Below are positions 7,465 through 17,144 of a DNA stretch of 64,000 nucleotides, piece after piece. This DNA is from DAMBHY01 sp032068765. GTDB taxonomy: Bacteria > Bacteroidota > Bacteroidia > Bacteroidales > Dysgonomonadaceae. How positions within the stretch are numbered: the first letter of the stretch is position 1; each line of letters starts with the position of its first letter. Below the pieces are notes generated by a model. That model was not told the origin of the DNA. It saw only the letters and a program-made list of their open reading frames with translations, and made no database searches. The position numbers were made by a program, and so were the translations under genes. The stretch covers positions 124,001-188,000 of the forward strand of contig DAMBHY010000004.1 of the NCBI GenBank assembly GCA_032068765.1, written 5' to 3'.

Positions 7465-9360
7465 TTAATTTCTAAAATATATTGTATCATCTTTCAATAG
7501 CATAACATTCTCATCCACCATTTGACGTATAACTGCAATAATCTGTTTGGGTTCATAATCAGGAATCCTCTTAACCACTGCTTCAATCTTTTCTCCCGAA
7601 AGCTCCATAATCTGCGTTCTTATATCGCCCTTTTGTGATGATGAAAATCGGTTTTGTTTTTTCTTCAGACAAACATCACATACACCGCAATCTTTCGCAT
7701 CTTCTTCATCAAAATAAAGCAAAAGCAGTCGGCTGCGACAGAATTCCTCATTTTCAGCATAATCCAGCATTGCCTGCGCACGCTTTTCGAACCTTTCTTT
7801 CCGCTCTTCATACACTAAGCGAGGAATTTTGACATAGTCGATATCTTCTCTAGAACGGGTAAAGATGATGAAAGGGGATTTTTTCTGCGGAATATATCGT
7901 ATGTAGTGAATCTTACTAAGAAGAACCAGGATGTCATAGATTTCCTGTCTGGAAAGTCCTGTTTGTATAGAAAGTGATGATTCGTCAATATATACTTCGT
8001 CGGAAAACACACCTGTATAACTGCGCAAAATGGCGTGAAGCAATCTGTTCTGCTTTTCCTCCAGTTCCACCGAGTACATTTCATCTCGGTCAATAAGGAT
8101 TTTTAGTCGTGAACGAACGTCTTGCTCTTCTGTGTATTCGATATAACCTGCCAATTGGAGAATTTGCAACGCATGGTGCGCCTGCAAGAATGAGAAATGA
8201 AAACGTGTACAAAATTCGGCCAAATCAAAGTCAAAAGTCAGTCCATAGCCTGCCCCAACAGCTATCTGATAATAATTCCCAAGAGCTTCATACACTCTTT
8301 TTACAAAATCTCGTGCAGGATACGTATCCGCAATTCTTTTCTTAATTTTTGCGCTATCTGACTTGTTGTACAAAATGATGGCGTAGGACTTATTGCCATC
8401 ACGCCCTGCCCTACCTGCTTCTTGATAATATTCTTCCAAGGAATTTGGCAAATCATAATGCACTACCAAACGAACATCAGGCTTGTCAATTCCCATCCCG
8501 AACGCATTGGTGCATACGATTACACGGCATTTATCATTTTTCCACGCATTTTGTTTTCGAATTTTCTCTTCGTGAGATAATCCTGCGTGAAAATAATCGG
8601 CTTCAATTCCCTGCCGATAAAGTTGTGATGCAATTTCTTTCGTTTCCTTTCTGCTCCTTACATACACTATCGCCGTTCCTTCTAATGATTGCAGAATATG
8701 AGCAAGCTGCACGATTTTGTTTTCCGCATATCGCACCACGTATGAAAGGTTTTGTCTTTCAAAACTTTTTCGGAAGACATTATTTTTAGAGAAAAGAAGT
8801 TTTTTCTGAATATCATTAGCTACCTCTGTAGTTGCCGTTGCGGTAAGCGCGAGTACCGGAATGTTAGGCAAATATTGGCGAATGTTTGATATTTCGAGAT
8901 ATGAAGGACGAAAATCATAACCCCATTGTGAGATACAATGCGATTCGTCCACCACAAGCATGCAAACATTCATTGCCTGAAGTTTCATAAGAAAAAGTTC
9001 GGTACATAATCTTTCGGGGGAAAGGTAGAGAAACTTGAAATTTCCAAAAATGCAGTTTTCCAATTGGGTGATAATTTCTTCACGCGACATTCCGGAATAC
9101 ACGGCAGTAGCCTTGATTCCTCTTTCACGTAGATTATCTACCTGGTCTTTCATCAAAGCAATGAGCGGAGTAACAACAATACAAATTCCGTCCATCGCCA
9201 TGGTCGGAACCTGAAAAGTAATGGATTTTCCTCCTCCGGTAGGCATTAATCCTAATGTATCTTTTCCATTCCATACAGAATCGATAATATCCTGCTGAGG
9301 AGGACGAAAAGCGTCATATCCCCAATATTTTTTTAAAATATCGTGAAAATCCACATTCAT
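7465..9360 (-). CDS. recQ: ATP-dependent DNA helicase RecQ
   Basis: A superfamily-2 3'-5' DNA helicase for repair and recombination. The ATG at 9360 is preferred over an in-frame GTG nine bases upstream, giving 631 residues. Visible motifs are TGGGKS (41-46), DESH (138-141), TATAT, and QEAGRAGRDG in motif VI (about 313-322). Four cysteines at 541, 558, 561 and 564 (CX16CX2CX2C) form a zinc site. They lie about 220 residues after the helicase core, much further than in E. coli RecQ, and no HRDC domain follows. The gene lies 18 bases downstream of recJ on the same strand, so the two are probably one operon. Confidence 0.93.
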   Translation of the reverse strand: MNVDFHDILKKYWGYDAFRPPQQDIIDSVWNGKDTLGLMPTGGGKSITFQVPTMAMDGICIVVTPLIALMKDQVDNLRERGIKATAVYSGMSREEIITQLENCIFGNFKFLYLSPERLCTELFLMKLQAMNVCMLVVDESHCISQWGYDFRPSYLEISNIRQYLPNIPVLALTATATTEVANDIQKKLLFSKNNVFRKSFERQNLSYVVRYAENKIVQLAHILQSLEGTAIVYVRSRKETKEIASQLYRQGIEADYFHAGLSHEEKIRKQNAWKNDKCRVIVCTNAFGMGIDKPDVRLVVHYDLPNSLEEYYQEAGRAGRDGNKSYAIILYNKSDSAKIKKRIADTYPARDFVKRVYEALGNYYQIAVGAGYGLTFDFDLAEFCTRFHFSFLQAHHALQILQLAGYIEYTEEQDVRSRLKILIDRDEMYSVELEEKQNRLLHAILRSYTGVFSDEVYIDESSLSIQTGLSRQEIYDILVLLSKIHYIRYIPQKKSPFIIFTRSREDIDYVKIPRLVYEERKERFEKRAQAMLDYAENEEFCRSRLLLLYFDEEDAKDCGVCDVCLKKKQNRFSSSQKGDIRTQIMELSGEKIEAVVKRIPDYEPKQIIAVIRQMVDENVMLLKDDTIYFRN

Positions 9361-9378
9361 TTTATACACAAGAAAAAA

Positions 9379-11100
9379 CTACTTTTCAGAACGAATATCC
9401 TTTACAATCAACTGGGTAAAACGATTTACGCCGTGTGTATTTTCTTCTATCGAATATAATAAATCTATAGGCGTTTTTTGTCTGAGTAAATCAAAATAGG
9501 AAGATTTTCCAAATGCAATGCCGTGAAGAGGATTTTGCACCGTGTCATCTACAACTGAAAGTTTGATATGCTGCATTTCACGGCCTACCAAACGGCTTTC
9601 GCCTGTGTCTAATACACCTCTGGTAAGGAAAATTGGATTTTCGTTTTCAGGTCCGAACGGATTGAACAATTCCAAATCCTTTACAAACTTGGGAGTTAAT
9701 TGATCGAAAGTAATTTCCGCATCTACAGATAGCTGAGGCTGCATCATCTTCGTCTCAATTTCATCAAAAGAAATAGAATCGAATCTGCGTTTAAATTCAT
9801 CGAAGTTCTCAGGACGGAGTGTTAACCCGGCTGCATAAGTGTGCCCCCCGAAGTTTTCAAGAATATCTTTACAGGATTCAATGGCTCGGTAAACATCAAA
9901 GCCCAAAACAGAACGAGCCGAACCGGAAATCATCCCGTTTGACTGAGTTAAAACGATTGCAGGACGGAAATATTTTTCGGTAAGACGCGAAGCAACAATT
10001 CCGACAATCCCCTTGTGCCAATTTTCATTATAAATCACGATGCTTTTTATGGAACTCATATCCATGTTTTCATCAATGAATAAGAGCGCCTCATCGGTAA
10101 TCTTCTTGTCTAACTCACGGCGGTTTTCGTTGTATTTATCTATATTTTTGCTCTTTATTCGCGCAGATGTAATATCGTTTGCAAGAAGTAAGTCTACCGC
10201 TTCCTTACCATTCATCATCCTTCCCGACGCATTGATGCGTGGACCAATTTTGAACACGATATCATTTACTGTTATAGGTTTGCGAGATAATCCACAAATT
10301 TCAATGATGCCACGCAATCCAAAACTTGGATTACAACTTAGCTGCTTCAATCCATAATGCATCAAGATCCTGTTTTCGCCTGTAATCGGCACAATATCAG
10401 ACGCAATACTGACCGCAACAAGATCTAGCAAAGGTTCTAATTGGGAGAAATCGAGACCATTGTGAATGGAGAAAGCTTGCGCGAGTTTGAATCCAACTCC
10501 ACAACCCGAAAGCTCTTGGTAGGGATAAATTGAATCTGTTCTTTTGGCATCAATAACCGCCACAGCATCCGGCAAAATTTCGTCGGGCATATGGTGATCG
10601 CAAATAATAAAGTCAATGTTTTGTTCTTTGGCATAAGCAACTTTGGAGATTGCCTTAATGCCACAATCTAAAGAGATAATGAGTTTTACACCCGTAGAAA
10701 CGGCATAATCAACTCCCTGAATTGATATGCCATACCCTTCGTCGGACCTGTCCGGAATATAATAATCAATGTTATTGGTGAACCTGCGTAAGAATTTATA
10801 GACCAATGAAACAGCTGTAGTTCCGTCTACATCATAATCTCCGTATATAAGAATGCGCTCTTTGTTTCCGATAGCTTTTTCGATACGCTTTACAGCGATC
10901 TCCATATCGGGCAATAAAAAAGGATCATGCAAATCTTCTAAACTTGGATGGAGAAACTTTTCGGCTTCCTCTCTGGTTGATAAACCTCTATTTATCAACA
11001 ATCCAGCTAATACGGGACTAATATTTAACTCTTGCGCTAATTCATATTTTCTATTCTTTTGGTCATTTGAAAGGGTTAGATAATTCCATTTGTAAGTCAT
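9379..11100 (-). CDS. recJ: Single-stranded-DNA-specific exonuclease RecJ
   Basis: A 573-residue 5'-3' single-strand exonuclease of the DHH phosphoesterase family. The motifs are in order: GDYDVDG (87-93), LDCG (144-147), CDHH (167-170), GPRINASGRM, and GGHTYAAG in the DHHA1 region; a C-terminal OB-like domain follows. RecJ and RecQ cooperate in resecting DNA ends in the RecF pathway, which fits the tandem arrangement with recQ directly downstream. Confidence 0.95.
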   Translation of the reverse strand: MTYKWNYLTLSNDQKNRKYELAQELNISPVLAGLLINRGLSTREEAEKFLHPSLEDLHDPFLLPDMEIAVKRIEKAIGNKERILIYGDYDVDGTTAVSLVYKFLRRFTNNIDYYIPDRSDEGYGISIQGVDYAVSTGVKLIISLDCGIKAISKVAYAKEQNIDFIICDHHMPDEILPDAVAVIDAKRTDSIYPYQELSGCGVGFKLAQAFSIHNGLDFSQLEPLLDLVAVSIASDIVPITGENRILMHYGLKQLSCNPSFGLRGIIEICGLSRKPITVNDIVFKIGPRINASGRMMNGKEAVDLLLANDITSARIKSKNIDKYNENRRELDKKITDEALLFIDENMDMSSIKSIVIYNENWHKGIVGIVASRLTEKYFRPAIVLTQSNGMISGSARSVLGFDVYRAIESCKDILENFGGHTYAAGLTLRPENFDEFKRRFDSISFDEIETKMMQPQLSVDAEITFDQLTPKFVKDLELFNPFGPENENPIFLTRGVLDTGESRLVGREMQHIKLSVVDDTVQNPLHGIAFGKSSYFDLLRQKTPIDLLYSIEENTHGVNRFTQLIVKDIRSEK

Positions 11101-11154
11101 TTATATAGTTTTTTTTCTTTCGAAAGAGGGTCGGAAATCACAATTCCCGAAAAT

Positions 11155-11245
11155 CGGCAACTTCCTGATTAACAAAATGTATCAACGTTGCCGTTCGACA
11201 TCAGTTCCAATACGAATAAAGAACACTTTGTCAGATTTGTAAAGA
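11155..11245 (-). promoter_or_regulatory. Possible recJ-recQ promoter and leader hairpin
   Basis: On the minus strand a near-consensus -7 box TATCTTTA lies at 11238-11245, about 140 bases before the recJ start. The leader contains 7-bp arms cggcaac (11155-11161) and gttgccg (11187-11193) with a 25-base loop. No good -33 element is visible. Confidence 0.3.
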
Positions 11246-11358
11246 TACTACTAATCTTTAAAAAAATTGGCGTTTTAAAATTTATTTATATTAATACTCC
11301 ATTGATTAAACAAACATTACACAATAACATCAACCCATAAAAATCCAATCAAAATTCG

Positions 11359-11366
11359 TATTTTTG
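11359..11366 (+). promoter_or_regulatory. -7 promoter box of mnmA operon
   Basis: TATTTTTG matches the Bacteroidota -7 consensus TAnnTTTG and lies 18 bases before the mnmA ATG. A matching -33 element is not obvious. Confidence 0.5.
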
Positions 11367-11384
11367 TAGTTGAAATAGAGAAAT

Positions 11385-12449
11385 ATGGAAATTGCAGCAT
11401 TAGTATCAGGAGGAGTTGACAGTTCAGTTGTTGTCCACCAATTAAAGGAAATGGGATACGACCCCACTATTTTTTACATCAAAATCGGTATGGAAGATAA
11501 GGATGGATATATCGACTGCCCTGCGGAAGAGGATATTGAAATCGTATCTTACATAGCAAAAAAATATGGATGCCGTTTTGAAGTTGTTTCTTTGCATGAT
11601 GAATATTGGGACAGTGTGGTGAAATATACCATAGAATCCGTGAAACGCGGTCTTACACCAAATCCTGATATGATGTGCAACAAACTTATTAAATTCGGTT
11701 GTTTTGAAGAAAAGTGGGGACATCATTTCGACAAAATTGCTACTGGACATTATGCCACAATTACAGAAAAAGACGGTTATACTTGGCTTTCTACAGCGAA
11801 AGACCACGTAAAAGACCAGACTTATTTTCTCGGACAAATCAATTACCTGCAAGTTTCCAAACTCATGTTTCCTATCGGCAATTTGCTAAAATCGGAAGTC
11901 AGAGAAATTGCGGCAAAACAAAAACTTCCTTCCGCACAGCGGAAAGACAGTCAGGGAATTTGTTTTTTAGGAAAAATAAATTACAACGATTTTATAGAAC
12001 GCTATCTGGGCAAAAAAGAAGGATTGATAGTGGAATTGGAAACGGGAAATATTCTTGGCAAGCATAATGGTTTCTGGTTTCACACCATTGGTCAGCGCAA
12101 AGGGTTAGGATTGAGCGGCGGACCTTGGTTTGTAATAAAAAAAGATGTCAATCGTAATATAATTTACGTTTCTAAAGGATACGATACCGCATATCAATAC
12201 GGAAAAGATATTTCGCTTTCAGCTTTTGAATTTATCACCAGCGATATCTGGGGCGATTTCGAAGGCGAAAAAGATATTACATTTAAAATTCGCCATACGC
12301 CGGAGTTTACGAAAGGAAAAATTTCCCGTATAGGAGATTTGTACAACATCAAATCTGATGAACCAGTTCAGGGAATTGCAGCCGGACAATTTGGAGTAGT
12401 ATATGATACTGAAAGTAACATTTGCTTGGGAAGCGGAATGATTATTTAG
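11385..12449 (+). CDS. mnmA: tRNA-specific 2-thiouridylase MnmA
   Basis: A 354-residue enzyme that transfers sulfur to U34 of tRNAs for Lys, Glu and Gln. It has the PP-loop SGGVDSS (8-14), the catalytic Cys98 in TPNPDMMCNK, and the second catalytic Cys193 in GICFLGK. Several Bacteroidota carry more than one mnmA paralogue, so this may not be the only copy. It is followed after three bases by the TRIC channel gene and then hflX, probably one transcript. Confidence 0.93.
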   Translation: MEIAALVSGGVDSSVVVHQLKEMGYDPTIFYIKIGMEDKDGYIDCPAEEDIEIVSYIAKKYGCRFEVVSLHDEYWDSVVKYTIESVKRGLTPNPDMMCNKLIKFGCFEEKWGHHFDKIATGHYATITEKDGYTWLSTAKDHVKDQTYFLGQINYLQVSKLMFPIGNLLKSEVREIAAKQKLPSAQRKDSQGICFLGKINYNDFIERYLGKKEGLIVELETGNILGKHNGFWFHTIGQRKGLGLSGGPWFVIKKDVNRNIIYVSKGYDTAYQYGKDISLSAFEFITSDIWGDFEGEKDITFKIRHTPEFTKGKISRIGDLYNIKSDEPVQGIAAGQFGVVYDTESNICLGSGMII

Positions 12450-12452
12450 AAG

Positions 12453-13088
12453 ATGGAAAATTTTTGGAACAATATTAACTTCTACAACTTAATTGAATTT
12501 ATCGGTACTTTCGCATTTGCTACAAGTGGTATACGACTAGCGTCCGCCAAGAATTTCGATTTGTTCGGCGCTTTTGTGGTTGGTTTTGTTACAGCCATCG
12601 GCGGTGGAACAATCAGGGATTTATTTATTGGCGTCACACCTTTTTGGATGGGAACTCCGATTTATCTTTGGTGTACGCTTTTTGCTCTGATTTTTGTAAT
12701 GATTTTTCGAAACAAACTCGTGCATCTAAACAACACTTTTTTCTATTTTGATAGCATCGGACTTGGTTTATTTGTGGTTGTAGGAGTCGAGAAAACATTG
12801 AGTTTAGGTTTTCCGAGCTGGGTTGCTATCTTAATGGGAGCCATTACAGGAGCATTGGGAGGCGTTATTAGAGATATCTTAATTCTCGAAATTCCACTCA
12901 TCTTCCGAAGAGAAATTTACGCTTTGGCATGTATAGTTGGAGGGATTTTCTTCATTTTACTTACCAAATTAGGGCTAAATAGTATTTTTATAGAACTCGT
13001 TTCCGCACTAAGTGTTATATGTATACGTTATTTTGCCGTCAAATATCATTGGCACCTGCCAAAAATCAAGAAAGAAATAATGCAATAA
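12453..13088 (+). CDS. TRIC-type cation channel family protein (UPF0126)
   Basis: A 211-residue integral membrane protein made of two homologous three-helix repeats. Each repeat carries the family signature: GGGTIRD at 50-56 and GGVIRD at 136-141. Bacterial TRIC homologues are trimeric potassium-permeable channels; some annotations call them YadS/YicG-like. The gene starts three bases after mnmA and is followed 19 bases later by hflX. Confidence 0.88.
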   Translation: MENFWNNINFYNLIEFIGTFAFATSGIRLASAKNFDLFGAFVVGFVTAIGGGTIRDLFIGVTPFWMGTPIYLWCTLFALIFVMIFRNKLVHLNNTFFYFDSIGLGLFVVVGVEKTLSLGFPSWVAILMGAITGALGGVIRDILILEIPLIFRREIYALACIVGGIFFILLTKLGLNSIFIELVSALSVICIRYFAVKYHWHLPKIKKEIMQ

Positions 13089-13107
13089 CTTAAATATAGA
13101 GAATTGA

Positions 13108-14334
13108 ATGAAAGAGTATATTGTAACTGAAGTTAAGGCTAAAAATGTAGTTTTGGTAGGATTAATCACACCAGAACAGAACGAAGAACAAGTAAAAGAA
13201 TATCTGGACGAATTGGATTTTTTGGCTGAGACAGCAGGTTTTACTACAGTAAAACGCTTTACGCAGAGATTGGATAAGGCAAACACAGTTACATTCGTAG
13301 GAACGGGAAAACTTCAGGAAATAAAAGAATATGTTACCGATGAAGACAATGATATAGGCGTTGTGATTTTTGATGACGAACTTTCTGCAAAACAAATTAG
13401 AAATATCGAGAAAGAACTTGGAATCAGAATTCTTGACCGTACAAGTCTTATTCTGGACATTTTTGCCATGCGCGCGCAAACTGCTCACGCGAAAGCGCAA
13501 GTAGAGCTTGCTCAATACCAATACATGCTTCCTCGTTTGACTCGTCTTTGGACCCACTTGGAGCGCCAGAGAGGTGGTGGCGGCGTGGTAATGCGTGGAC
13601 CTGGTGAAACACAGCTTGAAACGGACCGTCGTATAATTCTGGATAAAATTTCTCGTTTGAAAAACGAATTAAAGGAAATTGACACCCAAAAAACTAATCA
13701 ACGCAAAAATCGCGGTAAGATGGTGCGTGTGGCATTGGTCGGTTACACAAATGTTGGAAAATCCACATTGATGAACTTATTGAGCAAATCCGATATTTTT
13801 GCAGAGAACAAATTGTTTGCTACGCTTGACACTACGGTAAGAAAAGTAACCATCGAAAATCTTCCTTTTCTTCTCTCCGACACCGTTGGATTTATACGAA
13901 AACTGCCTACGCATCTTGTGGAATCTTTCAAATCAACTTTGGATGAAGTGAGGGAAGCGGATTTGTTGATACATGTTGTTGATATTTCTCATCCGGCATT
14001 TGAGGATCAGATAGAAGTGGTGGAAAATACATTGTACGACATTGACAAATCACCTAAACCTACCATCATAGTTTTCAACAAGATAGACGCTTTTACTCAT
14101 ATTCAAAAAGATGAATATGATTTGACTCCAAAACGTAGGGAAAATTATTCTTTAGAAGAACTTCAACAAACGTGGATGAGTAAATTAAAAGAAAATTGTA
14201 TCTTTATCTCAGCAAAAGAAAAACAAAATATTGAAGAACTCAAACAACTGATTTATAAAAAGGTAAAGGAAATTCATATTACCCGTTTTCCTTACAACGA
14301 CTTTTTGTATCAGATATACGAAGAGGATGAATAG
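13108..14334 (+). CDS. hflX: GTPase HflX
   Basis: A 408-residue ribosome-associated GTPase that in other bacteria splits stalled ribosomes. The N-terminal HflX domain is followed by the glycine-rich RGGGGVVMRGPGETQLE linker (155-171). The G domain has G1 GYTNVGKST (212-220), G3 DTVG (258-261) and an NKID G4 motif. It is the last gene of the mnmA cluster. No clear terminator follows within the 183 bases before tnaA. Confidence 0.94.
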   Translation: MKEYIVTEVKAKNVVLVGLITPEQNEEQVKEYLDELDFLAETAGFTTVKRFTQRLDKANTVTFVGTGKLQEIKEYVTDEDNDIGVVIFDDELSAKQIRNIEKELGIRILDRTSLILDIFAMRAQTAHAKAQVELAQYQYMLPRLTRLWTHLERQRGGGGVVMRGPGETQLETDRRIILDKISRLKNELKEIDTQKTNQRKNRGKMVRVALVGYTNVGKSTLMNLLSKSDIFAENKLFATLDTTVRKVTIENLPFLLSDTVGFIRKLPTHLVESFKSTLDEVREADLLIHVVDISHPAFEDQIEVVENTLYDIDKSPKPTIIVFNKIDAFTHIQKDEYDLTPKRRENYSLEELQQTWMSKLKENCIFISAKEKQNIEELKQLIYKKVKEIHITRFPYNDFLYQIYEEDE

Positions 14335-14517
14335 ACAAATTTCTTTTTATGCAAAGAAAACAAAAATATATTCATATTAAACGCCGCGATGGCTATTTCG
14401 CATCGTAAGCACTTGATTGTTATTATCACTTGCTTTAACCTTTCCATTGGATACAAACAATCCTATTATAATCTAAAAAATCATTATTATTTTTTCATTT
14501 TTAATTCTTAATTATTT

Positions 14518-15894
14518 ATGGAACTCCCATTTGCAGAATCCTACCGCATTAAGATGGTAGAAAACATCAAAAAAAGCACAAGAGAAGAAAGAGAACGCTG
14601 GATTAAAGAAGCGAAATACAACTTATTTATGTTGAAGAGCGATTATGTGTTTATTGACTTACTTACCGACTCTGGAACAGGCGCAATGAGCGACAGACAA
14701 TGGTCGGCAATTATGCTTGGTGACGAAAGTTACGCCGGCGCACGCTCTTATTACAACATGAAAAATGCCATTAAAGAAATTCTTGGTTTTGAATATTTCT
14801 TGCCTACACACCAAGGACGTGCTGCTGAAAATGTGCTCTATTCCACAATCATAAAAGAAGGCGATGTTTTGCCAGGAAATTCGCATTTTGACACAACTAA
14901 AGGTCATATCGAATTCCGTAAAGCAACGGCTCTTGACTGCACCATTGATGAAGCAGCCAACACTCAACTCGAGGTTCCGTTTAAAGGGAATGTAGATTTG
15001 AAAAAACTTGAAAACGCGTTGCAAAAATATCCCAAGGAAATCATTCCCTGCGTGGTATTGACGGTTACAAACAATACTGCCGGCGGACAACCTGTTTCTA
15101 TGGAAAATATTCGCGGCGTAGCGGAATTGTGCCGCAAATATGACGTTTTGTTGCAAATAGACTCAGCCCGTTTCGCAGAAAACGCGTATTTTATCAAAAC
15201 ACGCGAAGAAGGTTATAGCGACAAGACCATCAAGGAAATCGTGAAAGAAATGTTTTCTTATGCTGATATTATGACCATGTCGTCTAAAAAGGACGCTATC
15301 GTAAATATGGGTGGATTTGTTGCTTTCAAATCTAAAGAAATCTGGAAACAATGTCAGAAATTCTGTATCATGAACGAAGGATTTATTACTTACGGAGGAA
15401 TGAGCGGACGCGATATGAATGCTTTGGCTGTAGGCCTGGACGAAGGTACAGAATTTGAATATCTTGAAACACGCATCAAACAGGTGGAATATCTCGGCAA
15501 GAAGCTAGATGAATATGGAATCCCTTATCAACGCCCCGCTGGCGGACACGCTATTTTTGTGGATGCAAAAAAGATATTAACCAATGTTCCGAAAGAACAA
15601 TTTGTAGCACAAACACTCGGCATCGAATTGTATCTGGAGGCCGGAATACGCGGAGTGGAAATCGGTGCGCTTCTTGCAGACAGAGACCCACAAACACGGG
15701 AAAACCGTTATCCGGAACTCGAATTGCTGCGTTTGGCTATTCCTCGCAGAACCTACACCAATAACCACATGGACGTTATCGCCGCTGCATTAAAGAATGT
15801 TTACGATCGTCGAGAATCCATCACGAAGGGTTATGTAATCACTCGCGAAGAGCCTATTATGCGCCACTTTACAATAGAGATGGACAAGGCGTAA
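14518..15894 (+). CDS. tnaA: Tryptophanase
   Basis: A 458-residue PLP enzyme of the beta-eliminating lyase family that cleaves tryptophan to indole, pyruvate and ammonia. Typical tryptophanase blocks are FIDLLTDSGTGAMSD (45-59), PTHQGRAAEN (96-105) and DSARFAENAYF (215-225); the PLP lysine is Lys258 in MSSKKD. Tyrosine phenol-lyase is the close alternative, but DSARFAENAYF favours tryptophanase. The gene stands alone with its own terminator. The upstream region has no clear -7 box; a 19-codon open frame there has no Trp codon. Confidence 0.92.
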   Translation: MELPFAESYRIKMVENIKKSTREERERWIKEAKYNLFMLKSDYVFIDLLTDSGTGAMSDRQWSAIMLGDESYAGARSYYNMKNAIKEILGFEYFLPTHQGRAAENVLYSTIIKEGDVLPGNSHFDTTKGHIEFRKATALDCTIDEAANTQLEVPFKGNVDLKKLENALQKYPKEIIPCVVLTVTNNTAGGQPVSMENIRGVAELCRKYDVLLQIDSARFAENAYFIKTREEGYSDKTIKEIVKEMFSYADIMTMSSKKDAIVNMGGFVAFKSKEIWKQCQKFCIMNEGFITYGGMSGRDMNALAVGLDEGTEFEYLETRIKQVEYLGKKLDEYGIPYQRPAGGHAIFVDAKKILTNVPKEQFVAQTLGIELYLEAGIRGVEIGALLADRDPQTRENRYPELELLRLAIPRRTYTNNHMDVIAAALKNVYDRRESITKGYVITREEPIMRHFTIEMDKA

Positions 15895-15916
15895 CAACAT
15901 ATAAATGTATTTGGAA

Positions 15917-15946
15917 AATGGAGGGAAAATTCTCTCCATTTTATTA
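15917..15946 (+). terminator. Terminator after tnaA
   Basis: Arms aatggag and ctccatt enclose a short loop (15917-15940) and are followed by TTATTATAAT. It lies 22 bases after the tnaA stop. Confidence 0.7.
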
Positions 15947-15963
15947 TAATACTTTTTTATTCT

Positions 15964-15971
15964 TATTTTTG
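15964..15971 (+). promoter_or_regulatory. -7 promoter box
   Basis: TATTTTTG matches TAnnTTTG and lies 21 bases before the start of the small envelope protein gene. Confidence 0.5.
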
Positions 15972-15992
15972 TAAAAAAGAAAATCTCTGTAG

Positions 15993-16439
15993 ATGAAAAA
16001 AATAATTGTCATCATTTCAATTCTGTTTTTTTCGCATTTTGCAAGCGCACAAAAATTTGCACTCAACGTTGGGCATAATTATCCCCAGAAACATACGGGG
16101 TATACAGGCGTGGAATATAGAATAGATAAAAATTCAGATTCAAACAAGCAAGGCCCGTTGACCCTGGGAATAGGCGCGATGATGTATGGTGAAAACGGAA
16201 AATTCAAAGCGGCTCCGGAAATACATATGCAGAAAACATGGATGCATTTTGTGAGTTCTCAAATATCCGTATCTACACAAAATATTGTTCCGAGCGTTGG
16301 ACTCAGCTTTTTTAACCTAACGCGTTTGCAATTTGGATACAGCTTCCCCCTTCAACAATCTAATTTTAAAGGATTTTACGTTGGATTCCACGTTCTAATT
16401 GGAGGAAAACCTTTTTACGATGAAATTACTGTTTATTAG
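15993..16439 (+). CDS. Small secreted protein, probably outer-membrane beta-barrel-like
   Basis: A 148-residue protein with a clear Sec signal peptide (MKKIIVIISILFFSHFASA, cleavage before QKFA). The mature part has alternating polar/aromatic segments such as LTLGIGAMMYG, RLQFGYSFPL and FYVGFHVLIGG, as in small outer-membrane barrels. I do not recognise a named family. It has its own -7 box and lies between the tnaA terminator and the rplM promoter, so it should be monocistronic. Confidence 0.7.
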   Translation: MKKIIVIISILFFSHFASAQKFALNVGHNYPQKHTGYTGVEYRIDKNSDSNKQGPLTLGIGAMMYGENGKFKAAPEIHMQKTWMHFVSSQISVSTQNIVPSVGLSFFNLTRLQFGYSFPLQQSNFKGFYVGFHVLIGGKPFYDEITVY

Positions 16440-16506
16440 ATTTATTTTTCACTAAAACAATTCGTTATCCGACAATAAATTTAGTACAATAAAAAGCCAA
16501 AATCTA

Positions 16507-16537
16507 TTGGCTAATTCATTGTAATATTGTAACTTTG
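16507..16537 (+). promoter_or_regulatory. Promoter of rplM-rpsI
   Basis: TTG at 16507-16509, a 20-base spacer and TAACTTTG at 16530-16537 fit the Bacteroidota -33/-7 promoter well. The -33 region overlaps a 6-bp hairpin (agccaa / ttggct) that may act as a weak terminator for the upstream gene. Confidence 0.65.
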
Positions 16538-16544
16538 CAGTCCG

Positions 16545-16683
16545 ATTATTATAATTTATCACTTAAAAGTTTGATTTTAAGCTTTTTATTTACCTTCTCA
16601 TGTCCCTTAGCAAGACAACTTTAAATAGAAAGTTTAGCTACAAATCGAATTTAATTTACAAATTATCAAAAAATTAAACGAAA
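16545..16683 (+). promoter_or_regulatory. Structured 5' leader of rplM
   Basis: The leader of about 140 nt is long for this operon. It contains cttaaaa / ttttaag arms (16562-16568 and 16575-16581) and a second weak stem aacttt / aaagtt. Ribosomal protein operons often carry autoregulatory leaders; that role is inferred here. Confidence 0.35.
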
Positions 16684-17139
16684 GTGAATACACTAAGTTA
16701 TAAAACTATTTCCGTTAACAAAGAAACGGCTCAAAAAGAGTGGGTTGTGGTTGATGCAACTGGACACTCATTAGGACGTCTTGCCTCTAAAGTAGCTAAA
16801 TTATTAAGAGGTAAATACAAACCAAGTTTCACTCCTCACGTAGATTGTGGTGATAATGTGATTATCATTAATGCCGACAAGGTAGAACTTACAGGCAATA
16901 AATGGACTGACCGCGTTTATTTGCGCTATTCCGGCTATCCTGGAGGACAAAAAGAATCTAGTCCGCTTGATTTGATGAAAAAAAGTCCGGATAAACTTTT
17001 CAGAAAAGTAGTAAAGGGTATGTTGCCTAAAAACAAATTGGGAGATGCGCTTCTTGACAATATGTTCGTATACGCAGGCGCAGAACATCCACATGCTGCT
17101 CAACAACCTAAACAACTTGATATTAATACGCTAAAATAA
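16684..17139 (+). CDS. rplM: 50S ribosomal protein L13
   Basis: A 151-residue large-subunit protein with the family core WVVVDATGHSLGRLASKVAKLLRGK, split here as residues about 21-45, and VKGMLPKNKLGD near the C-terminus. The start codon is GTG; no in-frame ATG lies upstream and the N-terminus MNTLSYKTIS fits the phylum's L13. It is followed after five bases by rpsI, the usual L13-S9 pair. Confidence 0.96.
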   Translation: MNTLSYKTISVNKETAQKEWVVVDATGHSLGRLASKVAKLLRGKYKPSFTPHVDCGDNVIIINADKVELTGNKWTDRVYLRYSGYPGGQKESSPLDLMKKSPDKLFRKVVKGMLPKNKLGDALLDNMFVYAGAEHPHAAQQPKQLDINTLK

Positions 17140-17144
17140 AAAAG

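Noticed and set aside
14349..14408. TnaC-like leader peptide before tnaA (19 codons)
   Set aside because: The frame has no Trp codon and no recognisable TnaC pattern, and it lies directly after hflX.
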